Below are positions 54,339-63,803 of a DNA stretch of 64,000 nucleotides, piece after piece. The position numbers were made by a program, and so were the translations under genes. The notes below the pieces were generated by a model. That model was not told where the DNA came from and ran no database searches. It worked only from the letters and a program-made list of their open reading frames with translations. The stretch spans positions 62,001 to 126,000 of the forward strand of contig NZ_ATJV01000059.1 of NCBI RefSeq assembly GCF_000443165.1, given 5' to 3'. Position 1 is the first letter of the stretch. Every line of letters begins with the position of its first letter. This stretch comes from Thauera terpenica 58Eu (GTDB taxonomy: Bacteria; Pseudomonadota; Gammaproteobacteria; Burkholderiales; Rhodocyclaceae).

Positions 54339-54366
54339 TATTTGGGCAAAAGGAGGACACCAGCCT

Positions 54367-55218
<852 letters not shown>

Positions 55219-55302
55219 TCGTCAGTTCCAGGCTCAGCTCGCCTCACTGCGGCAGACAAGTGGCTATACTCGACGAGCAAGGCAGATGACGGAGGTAAGA
55301 CC

Positions 55303-55539
55303 ATGCCCCATCACACCGAACTTCTGGATCGAATTACCGTTTCAGCGGGCCACTGTGGCGGTCGTCCCTGCATCCGCGGTCTACGCATTCGAGTGTCTGA
55401 TGTGCTCGCCCTGTTGAGCGCGGGAGCCGACCTCGAAGAAATTCTTGAGGATTACCCCTATCTCGAGGAGGCGGATGTTCGCGCCTGCCTCAAGTACGCT
55501 TCACTCCAGGCCGATCACGCAATACTTGTTGCCGCGTGA
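55303..55539 (+). CDS. DUF433 family antitoxin
   Basis: A 78-residue DUF433 protein (LDRITVSAGHCGGRPCIRGLRIRVSDVLALLSAGADLEEILEDYPYLEEADVRACLKYA). DUF433 proteins are winged-helix antitoxin-type partners of DUF5615 PIN-like toxins. The usual partner begins in the last codons, but is truncated (see next entry), so this is an orphan. Confidence 0.9.
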   Translation: MPHHTELLDRITVSAGHCGGRPCIRGLRIRVSDVLALLSAGADLEEILEDYPYLEEADVRACLKYASLQADHAILVAA

Positions 55540-55598
55540 AACTGCTGGTCGATAGCCAGCTGCCCGCAGCGCTCACTTGCCTGCCAGCAGCGCCTTGA
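55536..55598 (+). pseudogene. truncated DUF5615 PIN-like toxin
   Basis: A GTG overlapping the DUF433 stop (GTGA) starts MKLLVDSQLPAALTCLPAAP and ends at 55598 after 20 residues. The KLLVDSQLP opening is the first strand and acidic motif of DUF5615 toxins (normally about 110-120 residues). The rest is absent: the sequence runs into the 3' end of the convergent sco gene, so the toxin was deleted at about codon 15. Confidence 0.65.
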
Positions 55599-56193
55599 TG
55601 TCTGCCGCCATCAGCGCCGGGTCCTCGGCGTGCCTCATGTACAGGCGCAAGCGCCCCTCGGGGTCGAACACATAGGTGCCGGCCGAGTGGTCGATGGTGT
55701 AGTGGCCGGCGAGGTCGCCACTCTTGCGGTAGAACACGCGAAAATCCTTGGCGATCTCAGCGATCTTGTCGGGCGTCCCGTACAGGCCGAGGAAACGCTT
55801 GTCGAACACCGGCACATATTCGGCCAGCAACTCGGGCGTGTCGCGCTCGGGGTCGACGGTGACGAACAGGACCTGAAGCCTGTCGCCATCCGCGCCGAGC
55901 TGTTGCATGACCTCGCTCATGCCGGATAGCGCGGTGGGGCAGACATCCGGGCACTGGGTGTAGCCGAAGAAGATGGTGATGACCTTGCCCTTGAAGTCGG
56001 CCAGGGTGCGCGTCTGACCATGATGGTCGGTGAGCTGCAAGGTCTTGCCGTATTCGGCGCCAGTGATGTCGGTGCTACGAAACACGGGCTCAGAGGGCGC
56101 ACACGCGGTGAGCAGGGCAAGGGCGAAAGCGGCGGCCGCCATGCGGGTGAAGGAAGACAGGCGGGCGGAAAAATGAGGAAGACGAGAGGACAT
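55573..56193 (-). CDS. SCO1/SenC copper chaperone lipoprotein
   Basis: Sco proteins deliver copper to or reduce the CuA site of cytochrome c oxidase. The 206-residue protein has a lipobox-like LLTAC (Cys31), a thioredoxin fold with GYTQCPDVCPTALSGM (Cys81, Cys85) and the distal His169 in YTIDHSAGTYVFDP: the complete copper-binding triad. It is the last gene of the oxidase cluster. Confidence 0.94.
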   Translation of the reverse strand: MSSRLPHFSARLSSFTRMAAAAFALALLTACAPSEPVFRSTDITGAEYGKTLQLTDHHGQTRTLADFKGKVITIFFGYTQCPDVCPTALSGMSEVMQQLGADGDRLQVLFVTVDPERDTPELLAEYVPVFDKRFLGLYGTPDKIAEIAKDFRVFYRKSGDLAGHYTIDHSAGTYVFDPEGRLRLYMRHAEDPALMAADIKALLAGK

Positions 56194-56288
56194 CAGGCAC
56201 CTTATGCAGCTTGATCAATCAGTGCCCGATGATAACGCCTGTACCGCTATTCGCCACCACCGGCGCTCAAACGCGCTCAAGCGCACCT

Positions 56289-57185
56289 TCACCACGGCAG
56301 GTAATGGTCGACCAGCAAGGCGGCGAACAGCGCGAACAAATACACGATGGAGAAGCGGAAGGTACGCCGCGCCAGCGCATCGCTGTACTCACGATAAAGC
56401 CGCCAGGCGTAACGAATGAACTGCAGCCCCAGCGCCACCGCTACCGCCAGGTAGAGCGCCCCGCTCATGCGCGTGGCAAAGGGCAGGAGCGTGACGCCAA
56501 AGAGGATGAAGGTGTACAGCAACACCGACAGGCGGGTGAACTCCGAGCCGTGGGTGACGGGCAACATGGGCAGGCCCGCACGCGCGTAATCTGCCGTGCG
56601 ATACAAGGCCAGCGCCCAGAAGTGCGGTGGCGTCCACGCAAAGATGATGAGGAACAGCAGCAGCGCATCGCTGCTCACCTCACCCGACACCGCCGCCCAG
56701 CCCAGCACCGGTGGCATCGCCCCGGAGGCGCCGCCGATGACGATGTTTTGCGGCGTGCGCGGCTTGAGAAGCACGGTGTAGATCACCGCGTAGCCGACAA
56801 AGGTGGCGAACGTGAGCCACATCGTGAGCGGATTCACTGCCTGATGCAGCACCAGCAGGCCACAGCCGCCGAGGACGGTGGCAAACACCAGCGCCTCACC
56901 CGTGGACAGCGCCCCGCGAGGCAGAGGCCGGGCACGGGTACGCGTCATGCGGGCATCGATGTGCTGTTCGATGAGGCAGTTCATCGCCGCCGCCGCACCG
57001 GCTACGCAGGCAATGCCGACGGTCGCCGCGAACACCGTGAACGCATTGGGCAAGCCCTCGGGCACGGCGAGGAACATGCCGATCACCGCGCAGAACACGA
57101 TCAAGGTGTTCACCCGCGGCTTGGTGAGCACGTAGAAGGCGCGCAGGCGGTTGCCGCGGGTGAGGTCGAAGGCGAAGGTTTTCAT
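56289..57185 (-). CDS. ctaB: heme O synthase (protoheme IX farnesyltransferase)
   Basis: CtaB adds the farnesyl tail to heme B, giving heme O, the precursor of heme A. The 298-residue UbiA-family protein has about nine membrane helices, with the prenyl-diphosphate-binding [21 protein letters not shown] and the second motif [29 protein letters not shown]. Coupled to ctaA by an ATGA overlap. Confidence 0.96.
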   Translation of the reverse strand: MKTFAFDLTRGNRLRAFYVLTKPRVNTLIVFCAVIGMFLAVPEGLPNAFTVFAATVGIACVAGAAAAMNCLIEQHIDARMTRTRARPLPRGALSTGEALVFATVLGGCGLLVLHQAVNPLTMWLTFATFVGYAVIYTVLLKPRTPQNIVIGGASGAMPPVLGWAAVSGEVSSDALLLFLIIFAWTPPHFWALALYRTADYARAGLPMLPVTHGSEFTRLSVLLYTFILFGVTLLPFATRMSGALYLAVAVALGLQFIRYAWRLYREYSDALARRTFRFSIVYLFALFAALLVDHYLPW

Positions 57186-58321
57186 GATCGTAGCTCCTCA
57201 ATTCCCATCCTCAGCGCCACCGCTGAGCGACCCACAGCCTGGGTAGGGTGGCGCACAGCGGCAGATTGCGACACTGGCGCAGCGCTCAGCCTGTAGTTGG
57301 CCCACACCATTACCCCCACCAGCAGCGCTGCACCGGCGTTGTGCGCCGCTGCCAGGGGCAGGGGCAGCGACAACAACACGTTGGCGATGCCCAGCCCCAG
57401 TTGCAGCATCAGCACGACCAGCACGGTGGCACCGATGGCAAAGCAGGCACGCTGTCGGCACAGCCTCCAGCCCAGCAGGAACAAAGCCACCGCCGTCACC
57501 AGCGCGCCGACACGATGCGACCAGTGAATGGCGGTGAGCGCGGCATTCGACAGCAGGTCTCCGGCGGCGGTCATGCCCAGCTCGCGCACGACGTGAAAGG
57601 CGTTTGCATAATCGGCGACCGGTGCGAAGCTGCCGTGACAGCGCGGAAAATCGGTACAGGCCAGCGCCGCGTAGTTGGTGCTGGTCCAACCGCCAAGGGC
57701 AATCTGGGCGACGAGCACGACGAAGGCGAGGCGAGCCCCAAGCTGCAGCGCCACGGGAGCCACGGCGCGCGATCCGCCCTCCAGCTGCACACCCTCTCCC
57801 CGCACAGCCCCCATCTGCATCGCGCCAAAGGCACGCAGCGTCAGCCAGGCAAGCAGGGCCAGCGTGGTGAGACCCCCGAGCAGGTGGGCGGTGACGATGG
57901 CGGGCTTGAGCAACAGCGTCACCGTCCATTTACCCAGCAAGCCCTGAAATATCACCACCCCTACCAGCGCCAGCGCCACCCGCGGCGACGCGCGTGCGCT
58001 GCTGCGCAGACGCCAGGCCAGCACCGCGATGGCGATGACCAGCACGCCCAGGCTGGCGGCCAGGTAGCGGTGAATCATCTCCTTCCAGGCCTTGTGCAGA
58101 CTGACCGGGCCTTCCGGCGCAGCCACGTGCGCATCACGGATGAGATCGGCGGCATGCGCGGGGCTGAGCTGGCCATAGCAGCCCGGCCAGTCCGGGCAGC
58201 CCAGACCGGCATCGGCGAGCCGCACATAGGCGCCAAAGACGACGACCACAAAGGTGAGCAACAGCGCACCCAGCGCCAGGCGGCGATACAGCGCGAGGCT
58301 GCGGCCTGGCCCTGTGCTCAC
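57182..58321 (-). CDS. ctaA: heme A synthase (COX15/CtaA)
   Basis: CtaA oxidises the methyl of heme O to a formyl, giving heme A for the aa3 oxidase. The 379-residue protein has eight membrane helices in two repeats. Visible are the N-terminal [20 protein letters not shown] with a cysteine pair, the [17 protein letters not shown] heme-ligand helix, and the matching second-half [10 protein letters not shown] and [12 protein letters not shown]. Overlaps its neighbours by four bases at both ends. Confidence 0.94.
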   Translation of the reverse strand: MSTGPGRSLALYRRLALGALLLTFVVVVFGAYVRLADAGLGCPDWPGCYGQLSPAHAADLIRDAHVAAPEGPVSLHKAWKEMIHRYLAASLGVLVIAIAVLAWRLRSSARASPRVALALVGVVIFQGLLGKWTVTLLLKPAIVTAHLLGGLTTLALLAWLTLRAFGAMQMGAVRGEGVQLEGGSRAVAPVALQLGARLAFVVLVAQIALGGWTSTNYAALACTDFPRCHGSFAPVADYANAFHVVRELGMTAAGDLLSNAALTAIHWSHRVGALVTAVALFLLGWRLCRQRACFAIGATVLVVLMLQLGLGIANVLLSLPLPLAAAHNAGAALLVGVMVWANYRLSAAPVSQSAAVRHPTQAVGRSAVALRMGIEELRS

Positions 58322-58977
58322 GACCGCCCTCCTCGCCCAAGCGCGGAATACTTCAGCAGACGCTGCAGATCCTTGGTCAGGGCACGGGCGGCAGCGGTGC
58401 TATCGGCGCGTTCATCGAAGCGCATCATCACATTGCCCAGCGGATCGACGAGATAGATTGCGCCCGGCGCCAGCCCGGGCAGGCTTGCCAGCCAGTCGGC
58501 ATTGGCGTGAGCGATGCGCAGCTCGTCCGCAAGCGAGGTGGTGGACCCGGTGAGCTGCTCATCGCCCGGCTCGGCGCCGTCGGTGATCAGCCACACCCGA
58601 CCGACGCGCTCCATTTCCTTCGCCTGTGCCAGGCGGGCCTGGCGCGACACGTAGAGCGCACCGGCACAGCTGGCGTCACAGGCTGCGGGCGCGGCCAGCA
58701 GCAGCGTCCACCGTCCTTCGAGCTCGCCACGCACCAGCTCGGGCTGAGCGCCGACGCCACTCAGTGCGGATTCGGGCAGCAGCACCGGCTGCAGCAGGCT
58801 GCCATTATTCACCCGCCCTTCGGGCTGCCATAGATAGAACATCGCATACGACGCAATCACCGGCAGCACGCACACGAGGGCGAGCAGCAACAAGGTACGC
58901 CGCCCGCGCCGGCGCGCGGCGGGGGGCAAGGCCTGGACAGGTTCAAGATCCGACGAGGCGAGGGTTCCGGTCGTCAT
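58318..58977 (-). CDS. Sco-like membrane protein of the oxidase cluster
   Basis: A 219-residue protein with one membrane helix (residues 28-48) and a periplasmic thioredoxin-like domain. A CxxxC motif (CDASC, Cys100 and Cys104) lies after a beta strand WTLLLAAP, as in Sco proteins, and YLVDPLGNVMMRFDE matches the later strand pair. The distal histidine of Sco is not visible, so copper binding is doubtful. Such genes are found between surf1 and ctaA in betaproteobacteria. The start at 58977 overlaps surf1 by 35 bases. Confidence 0.75.
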   Translation of the reverse strand: MTTGTLASSDLEPVQALPPAARRRGRRTLLLLALVCVLPVIASYAMFYLWQPEGRVNNGSLLQPVLLPESALSGVGAQPELVRGELEGRWTLLLAAPAACDASCAGALYVSRQARLAQAKEMERVGRVWLITDGAEPGDEQLTGSTTSLADELRIAHANADWLASLPGLAPGAIYLVDPLGNVMMRFDERADSTAAARALTKDLQRLLKYSALGRGGRS

Positions 58978-59791
58978 GGTGTCTCCGCGAAAACAGGCGC
59001 CAGGCGTAGCGGGCAGTGAGGGCAGCGCCAAGCGCTGCCAGGCAATACCACTGAAAAGCATAGCCACGATGGCGGTCGATGCCCGCCGCCGGCAGTGGCC
59101 AGTCGCGCACCAGGCCGTCGGTCGTGTCCGAGGTCTGCAGCGCAAGCCAGGATGCGAGACAGGCCACCCCGGCGCCGCTCGTCGAGCACAAGGGCAGGCT
59201 CACATCCGCGCGCGCTGCGAGGCGGCTCAGATCGACCGCCTGCCACACCCGGCCGGCCTCGGTCTGTCCGGCCTTCGCCAGCGTGAACGCATCGGCCTCG
59301 GGGAGGTGCACGCGCGCCTCCAGCGTCACCTGCGCCGGTGCCAGCGCCACCTCGGGCAGCACCGTCCGGTCCGCGTCCGCAGCCACCCAGCCCCGATTGA
59401 CCAGCACCACCCCCGAGCCATCCGCCAGGCGCAGCGGCGTGAGCACGTGATAGCCGGCCCGGCCTGCATGCGTGCGGTTGTCGAGGAAGGCCGTGGCCGA
59501 CGCCAGCCATTCGCCTTTGAGCAACACGCGCTGGCCGCGCTCGACAGCCTGAGCCGGACTGAGATCACGCCCGGCGCCCTCCTTGTCAGCCGCCTCCCTG
59601 AGCGCAGCACTGGCCGCGACCGCCTCAGCCGGACGCTGGGCGGCAGCGTCGAGCACCGCCTGCAGCGCGGTCTTTTGCTGCGCGCGACGCACCTGCCAGT
59701 TGCCCAGCATGACGGTGACTGCAATCACCAGCAGCCCCGCCAGCAAGGGCGTCAGCATGCGCACTGCGGCGGGGAAGCGGGCGCGGCTCAC
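58943..59791 (-). CDS. SURF1 family cytochrome oxidase assembly protein
   Basis: SURF1 helps insert heme A into subunit I. The 282-residue protein has the two-helix topology: an N-terminal helix followed by GNWQVRRAQQK, a periplasmic domain with LDNRTHAGRAGYHVLTPLRL, VLVNRGWVA and the C-terminal RHRGYAFQWYCLAALG. Length is typical of proteobacterial members. Confidence 0.92.
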   Translation of the reverse strand: MSRARFPAAVRMLTPLLAGLLVIAVTVMLGNWQVRRAQQKTALQAVLDAAAQRPAEAVAASAALREAADKEGAGRDLSPAQAVERGQRVLLKGEWLASATAFLDNRTHAGRAGYHVLTPLRLADGSGVVLVNRGWVAADADRTVLPEVALAPAQVTLEARVHLPEADAFTLAKAGQTEAGRVWQAVDLSRLAARADVSLPLCSTSGAGVACLASWLALQTSDTTDGLVRDWPLPAAGIDRHRGYAFQWYCLAALGAALTARYAWRLFSRRHHDDRNPRLVGS

Positions 59792-59863
59792 GTCGACTCC
59801 GGACAGCGTTTGCCATGCGTTTGCGAGCGGCTAAACTGCAACGCAGGCCCGAGGAGACCCACC

Positions 59864-60067
59864 ATGCGCGTCGTCGTCATCCTGTTTCTGTTGCTCATCA
59901 TCACCAGCCTGGGCTCGGCGCTGCTCATGCTGCTGCGCGGCGGCAAGCGCGCCCAGCCCAGCACCCTCATGGCGCGCGCGCTCGCCATCCGTGTCGGCCT
60001 GTCGCTGACGCTGTTCGCGCTGCTGATGGCGGGCTTTGCCAGCGGACTCATAGACGGCAAGCTGTAA
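59864..60067 (+). CDS. DUF2909 family twin-helix protein
   Basis: A 67-residue membrane protein with two helices (residues 2-23 and 39-60) and a basic loop (RGGKRAQPS). DUF2909 genes are regularly found between ctaE and surf1 on the opposite or same strand in oxidase clusters; function unknown. GAGGAG lies eight bases before the ATG. Confidence 0.8.
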   Translation: MRVVVILFLLLIITSLGSALLMLLRGGKRAQPSTLMARALAIRVGLSLTLFALLMAGFASGLIDGKL

Positions 60068-60138
60068 GCACAGCGCAGAAGAAGACGGAGACAAAGGCGT
60101 GGGCTGAGCATGGCGATTCGGGCTTTGTGCGCGCGCGC

Positions 60139-61014
60139 TCAGAGCCAATACACCACGACGAACAGGATCAGCCACACCACGTCCACGAAGTGCCAGTACC
60201 AGGCCGCCGCCTCGAAGCCGAAGTGATGCTGGGCGCTGAAGTGCCCGGCCAGCACGCGAAACAACATCACCGTCAGCATGATCGCGCCTATGGTGACGTG
60301 CAGGCCGTGAAAGCCGGTGAGCAGGAAGAAGGTGGAGCCGTAGATGCCGCTGTCGAGCCGCAGGTTGAGCTCCGCGTAGGCATGGACGTATTCGTAGGCC
60401 TGCAAGCCGATGAACACCCCCCCCAGCAAGATGGTGGCCGCCAGCCCCAAGGTAAGTCGACCGCGCTTGCCGGCCAGCAAACCGTAATGCGCAAAAGTCA
60501 GGGTGACGCCCGAGGTGAGCAGGATGAGCGTGTTGATCGCCGGGATGCCCCACGCCCCCATCGGTGTGAAAGGGTCCGCCCGGCTCGGAGTGTAGGGTCC
60601 GGAGCTTGGCCACGCACTGCTGAAGCCCTGCCACAGCAAGGCCTCGTTGTCGCCGGAGGCGAGCCAGGGCACGGACAGCACGCGGGCGTAGAACAAGGCG
60701 CCGAAGAAGGCGGCGAAGAACATCACCTCCGAGAAGATGAACCAGCCCATGGACCAGCGAAAGGAAGCGTCCACCCGCTGTCCGTACAGGCCGGATTCGG
60801 ACTCACGCACCACCTGCCCGAACCAGCCAAAGAGCATGTAGATGAGAATGGCAAGGCCAGCGAAGAACATCCACGGCCCGGCCTCCACCTTGTTCAGCCA
60901 CATCGCGGCGCCGGAACCGAAGAGCAGCAAGGCGACCGAACCGAAGATCGGATACTTCGACGGTTCGGGCACGAAGTAGTGGTCGAATGAACGGGTAGTT
61001 GTAGCCTGACTCAT
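60139..61014 (-). CDS. ctaE: cytochrome c oxidase subunit III
   Basis: Subunit III of the aa3 oxidase, which stabilises proton uptake by subunit I. The 291-residue protein starts SFDHYFVPEPSKYPIFG and has seven membrane helices with the MGWFIFSEVMFFAAFFGALFYAR signature, FHGLHVTIGAIML and the C-terminal FEAAAWYWHFVDVVWLILFVVVYW. The start at 61014 matches the family. Confidence 0.97.
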   Translation of the reverse strand: MSQATTTRSFDHYFVPEPSKYPIFGSVALLLFGSGAAMWLNKVEAGPWMFFAGLAILIYMLFGWFGQVVRESESGLYGQRVDASFRWSMGWFIFSEVMFFAAFFGALFYARVLSVPWLASGDNEALLWQGFSSAWPSSGPYTPSRADPFTPMGAWGIPAINTLILLTSGVTLTFAHYGLLAGKRGRLTLGLAATILLGGVFIGLQAYEYVHAYAELNLRLDSGIYGSTFFLLTGFHGLHVTIGAIMLTVMLFRVLAGHFSAQHHFGFEAAAWYWHFVDVVWLILFVVVYWL

Positions 61015-61048
61015 GACGTTTCCCCTGTCCGAACCTGCTTTGATGCCA

Positions 61049-61261
61049 CTACGCCAGCACCACTTGCACGACGATGACGATGAAGACGACGAAAACCACC
61101 CCCACAAACACGCCTGCGAGCACCACCGCCAGCGGATTGAGCGAACCCGCATCATCGTGATAGGCCTGCCGCCGGCGCACGCCGACGAAGGACCACAGCA
61201 CCGCCCGCAGCGTCGGCCACACCCCGGCGCGTTGATGCGGCCTGGGCGTCGGTGTACTCAT
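61049..61261 (-). CDS. DUF2970 family membrane protein
   Basis: A 70-residue single-helix protein. The N-terminal GVWPTLRAVLWSFVGVRRRQAYHDDAG and the following hydrophobic segment (LNPLAVVLAGVFVGVVFVVFIVIVV) are the DUF2970 pattern found in oxidase clusters between ctaG and ctaE. Overlaps ctaG by four bases. Confidence 0.85.
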   Translation of the reverse strand: MSTPTPRPHQRAGVWPTLRAVLWSFVGVRRRQAYHDDAGSLNPLAVVLAGVFVGVVFVVFIVIVVQVVLA

Positions 61262-61890
61262 GTCGCCCCCGCTCCGCGCGCTGGGGCGGGCGAGCGGGAG
61301 CCGGCTTGCTGCTTCGCTGGTCCGCCCGTCAGCACGGCGGTATTGCGCCCCGGCAGCTCGAAGAAGGTGTAGGACAAGGTGATGACGCTGACCTCGCGCG
61401 GCAAGCCTGGATCGAGCACGAACACCACCGGCATGATGCGGCGCTCACCCGGCGCCAGCGTTTGTTGCTCGAAGCAGAAGCACTCCATCTTGTTGAAATA
61501 GCGCGCGGCCACTTGCGGACCGTAGCTCGGCACTGCCTGGCCAGTGACAGGCACGTCGCGATTGTTCATGACCTCGTATTCAATCTGCACGAACTGCCCC
61601 GGATGCACCTCGATCGAGCGCTGCAGCGGCTGAAAGCGCCACGGCAGGTCGTGCAGGTTGGCATCGAACTGCACCAGCACGCTGCGGCTGCTGTCGACCT
61701 GTGTGTTTCCCACCGCGCGCGCACCCTGCTCGGCTTCCGGGCGCAGATAGTTGTTGATGCCGGTGGCCTCGCAGATCTGCTCATAGAAAGGCACGAGCAA
61801 AAAACCAAAGCCGAACATCACCACCGCCGACACAGCCAGACGCAGCAGCAGGCGGCGATTGTCATCAGCGCGCATGATCGACTTGTTCAT
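61258..61890 (-). CDS. ctaG: cytochrome c oxidase assembly protein CtaG (Cox11)
   Basis: CtaG/Cox11 delivers copper to the CuB site of subunit I. The 210-residue protein has one helix at residues 14-32 and a periplasmic Ig-like domain with the copper-binding MECFCFEQQTLAPGE (CFCF motif) and RMPVVFVLDP-like strand. The C-terminal 20 residues are a Pro/Ala-rich tail. Confidence 0.95.
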   Translation of the reverse strand: MNKSIMRADDNRRLLLRLAVSAVVMFGFGFLLVPFYEQICEATGINNYLRPEAEQGARAVGNTQVDSSRSVLVQFDANLHDLPWRFQPLQRSIEVHPGQFVQIEYEVMNNRDVPVTGQAVPSYGPQVAARYFNKMECFCFEQQTLAPGERRIMPVVFVLDPGLPREVSVITLSYTFFELPGRNTAVLTGGPAKQQAGSRSPAPARGAGAT

Positions 61891-62003
61891 TGGCCAAACA
61901 CCTTGTACTTGAGGATGACGAAAACGAAGAACAGACAGGCCAGCGCAGCCAGCATCAGGCCGGTGCGGCGGTTGGCAGCCTTGCGTTCATCCTTGCGGGT
62001 CAT
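61887..62003 (-). CDS. cytochrome oxidase small assembly protein
   Basis: A 38-residue protein with one helix: MTRKDERKAANRRTG, then LMLAALACLFFVFVILKYKVFG. It starts after a GAGGAGC ribosome site and its TGA overlaps the ctaG ATG, so it is surely translated as part of the operon. Similar 35-45 residue proteins sit between ctaD and ctaG in many betaproteobacteria. Their role in assembly is inferred from position. Confidence 0.85.
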   Translation of the reverse strand: MTRKDERKAANRRTGLMLAALACLFFVFVILKYKVFGQ

Positions 62004-62015
62004 GCTCCTCATCCC

Positions 62016-62081
62016 TCACGCTCGGGCGATGGCGCCCAAGGCCATAAAAAAACTCCGCACCCTGCGTCCGCGTGTGCTCAT
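62016..62081 (-). CDS. possible 21-residue leader-type ORF after ctaD
   Basis: An ATG overlapping the ctaD stop (ATGA) opens a 21-codon frame, MSTRGRRVRSFFMALGAIARA, ending 12 bases before the small assembly gene. Arg-rich then hydrophobic. It may simply pass ribosomes on; a protein function is not claimed. Confidence 0.25.
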   Translation of the reverse strand: MSTRGRRVRSFFMALGAIARA

Positions 62082-63655
62082 CTGAGCACCGGCGCTTCTT
62101 CGAAGGTGTGATGCGGGGCCGGCGACGGCACCGTCCATTCCAGCCCTTCCGCCCCTTCCCAGGAGCGCGCGGCGGCGCGCTCGCCGCCACGGATGCACTT
62201 GATCACCGCGACCAGGAAGATCAGCTGCGACAAGCCGAAGCCAAAGGCCCCGATCGAGATCAGCGCGTTGAAATCGGCGAACTGCAGCGCATAGTCGGGA
62301 ATGCGGCGCGGCATGCCGGCAAGGCCGAGGAAGTGCATGGGGAAGAAGGTGATGTTGAAAAACACCAGCGAACACCAGAAGTGCAACTTGCCAAGAAACT
62401 CGCTCGGCATGTGGCCGGTCCATTTCGGCAGCCAGTAGTAGGCACCGGCAAACAGGGCGAACAGCGACCCGGCCACCAGCACATAGTGGAAGTGCGCCAC
62501 CACGTAATAGGTGTCCTGCACCTGGATGTCGATTGGTGCGATGGCGCAGATGAGTCCGGTGAAGCCCCCGATCGTGAACACGAAGATGAAGCCGACCGCC
62601 CACAGCATCGGGGTTTCGAAACTCAGCGAACCCCGCCACATGGTCGCCACCCAGTTGAACACCTTCACCCCGGTGGGCACCGCGATCAGCATGGTGGCGT
62701 ACATGAAGAAGAGCTGGCCTGCCGCCGGCATGCCGGTGGCGAACATGTGGTGCGCCCACACCGCGAAGGACAGGATGGCGATCGCGGCCACCGCGTACAC
62801 CATCGACGCATAGCCGAACAGCGGCTTGCGTGCGAAGGCGGGAATGATCTGGCTGACGATGCCGAACGCCGGCAGGATCATGATGTAGACCTCGGGATGA
62901 CCGAAGAACCAGAAGATGTGCTGGTACATCACCGGATCGCCACCGCCGGCGGCGTTGAAGAAGCTGGTGCCGAAGTGGCGATCGGTGAGGATCATCGTCA
63001 CCGCCCCGGCCAGCACCGGCATCACCGCAATCAGCAAGTAGGCGGTGATCAGCCAGGTCCAGCAGAACATGGGCATCTTCATCATCGTCATGCCGGGCGC
63101 GCGCATGTTGAGCACGGTGACGACGATGTTGATCGCGCCCATGATCGAGCTGATGCCCATGATGTGGATGGCAAAGATGGCCAGATCCATGCCCATGCCC
63201 ATCTGCACCGACAGCGGCGCATACATCGTCCACCCTGCGGCGGCGGCACCCCCCGGCACGAAAAAGGAGCCCAGGAGCAGGATCGCAGCCGGCGGCAACA
63301 GCCAGAAGCTCCAGTTGTTCATGCGCGCAAACGCCATGTCGCTGGCGCCGATCATGAGCGGGATCATCCAGTTCGCGAAGCCGACGAAGGCCGGCATGAT
63401 GGCGCCGAACACCATCACCAGCCCGTGCATGGTGGTGAGCTGATTGAAGAACTCGGGCTGCACCACCTGCAGGCCGGGTTGAAAGAGTTCGGCCCTTATC
63501 GTCAGCGCCATCACCCCCCCGGACAGGAACATGAAGAAGCTGAAGAACATGTACAGCGTGCCGATGTCCTTGTGGTTGGTCGTCGTGATCCAGCGCATCA
63601 GGCCGCTCTGGCCATGTTGATGCCCCTGGAGCTGATCATGTGTGACGGCGGCCAT
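62078..63655 (-). CDS. ctaD: cytochrome c oxidase subunit I
   Basis: The catalytic heme a/a3-CuB subunit of the aa3 oxidase. The 525-residue, twelve-helix protein has TTMHGLVMVFGAIMPAF (heme a ligand His), WFFGHPEVYIMILPAFG (CuB His and the Tyr cross-link), VWAHHMFATG and the QDTYYVVAHFHYV heme ligands. An AGGAGG ribosome site fixes the start at 63655. Length and motifs are those of A-type oxidases. Confidence 0.97.
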   Translation of the reverse strand: MAAVTHDQLQGHQHGQSGLMRWITTTNHKDIGTLYMFFSFFMFLSGGVMALTIRAELFQPGLQVVQPEFFNQLTTMHGLVMVFGAIMPAFVGFANWMIPLMIGASDMAFARMNNWSFWLLPPAAILLLGSFFVPGGAAAAGWTMYAPLSVQMGMGMDLAIFAIHIMGISSIMGAINIVVTVLNMRAPGMTMMKMPMFCWTWLITAYLLIAVMPVLAGAVTMILTDRHFGTSFFNAAGGGDPVMYQHIFWFFGHPEVYIMILPAFGIVSQIIPAFARKPLFGYASMVYAVAAIAILSFAVWAHHMFATGMPAAGQLFFMYATMLIAVPTGVKVFNWVATMWRGSLSFETPMLWAVGFIFVFTIGGFTGLICAIAPIDIQVQDTYYVVAHFHYVLVAGSLFALFAGAYYWLPKWTGHMPSEFLGKLHFWCSLVFFNITFFPMHFLGLAGMPRRIPDYALQFADFNALISIGAFGFGLSQLIFLVAVIKCIRGGERAAARSWEGAEGLEWTVPSPAPHHTFEEAPVLR

Positions 63656-63803
63656 GCGGGGTCCTCCTGTCGAACAGCGACAAAACAACTACGAGAGACA
63701 ACTTTTCCAACACCAAGCTCGAGGCACGAGAGCAGTCACGGCACATCAATCCTGGCGCACCGCTCGGGGTGCACACCCCGCCATGCGCAAGCTGTCAATG
63801 GAC

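Noticed and set aside
55630-57296. Long plus-strand frames over sco and ctaB
   Set aside because: Antisense to membrane protein genes, producing Gln/Arg/His-rich text with no fold.
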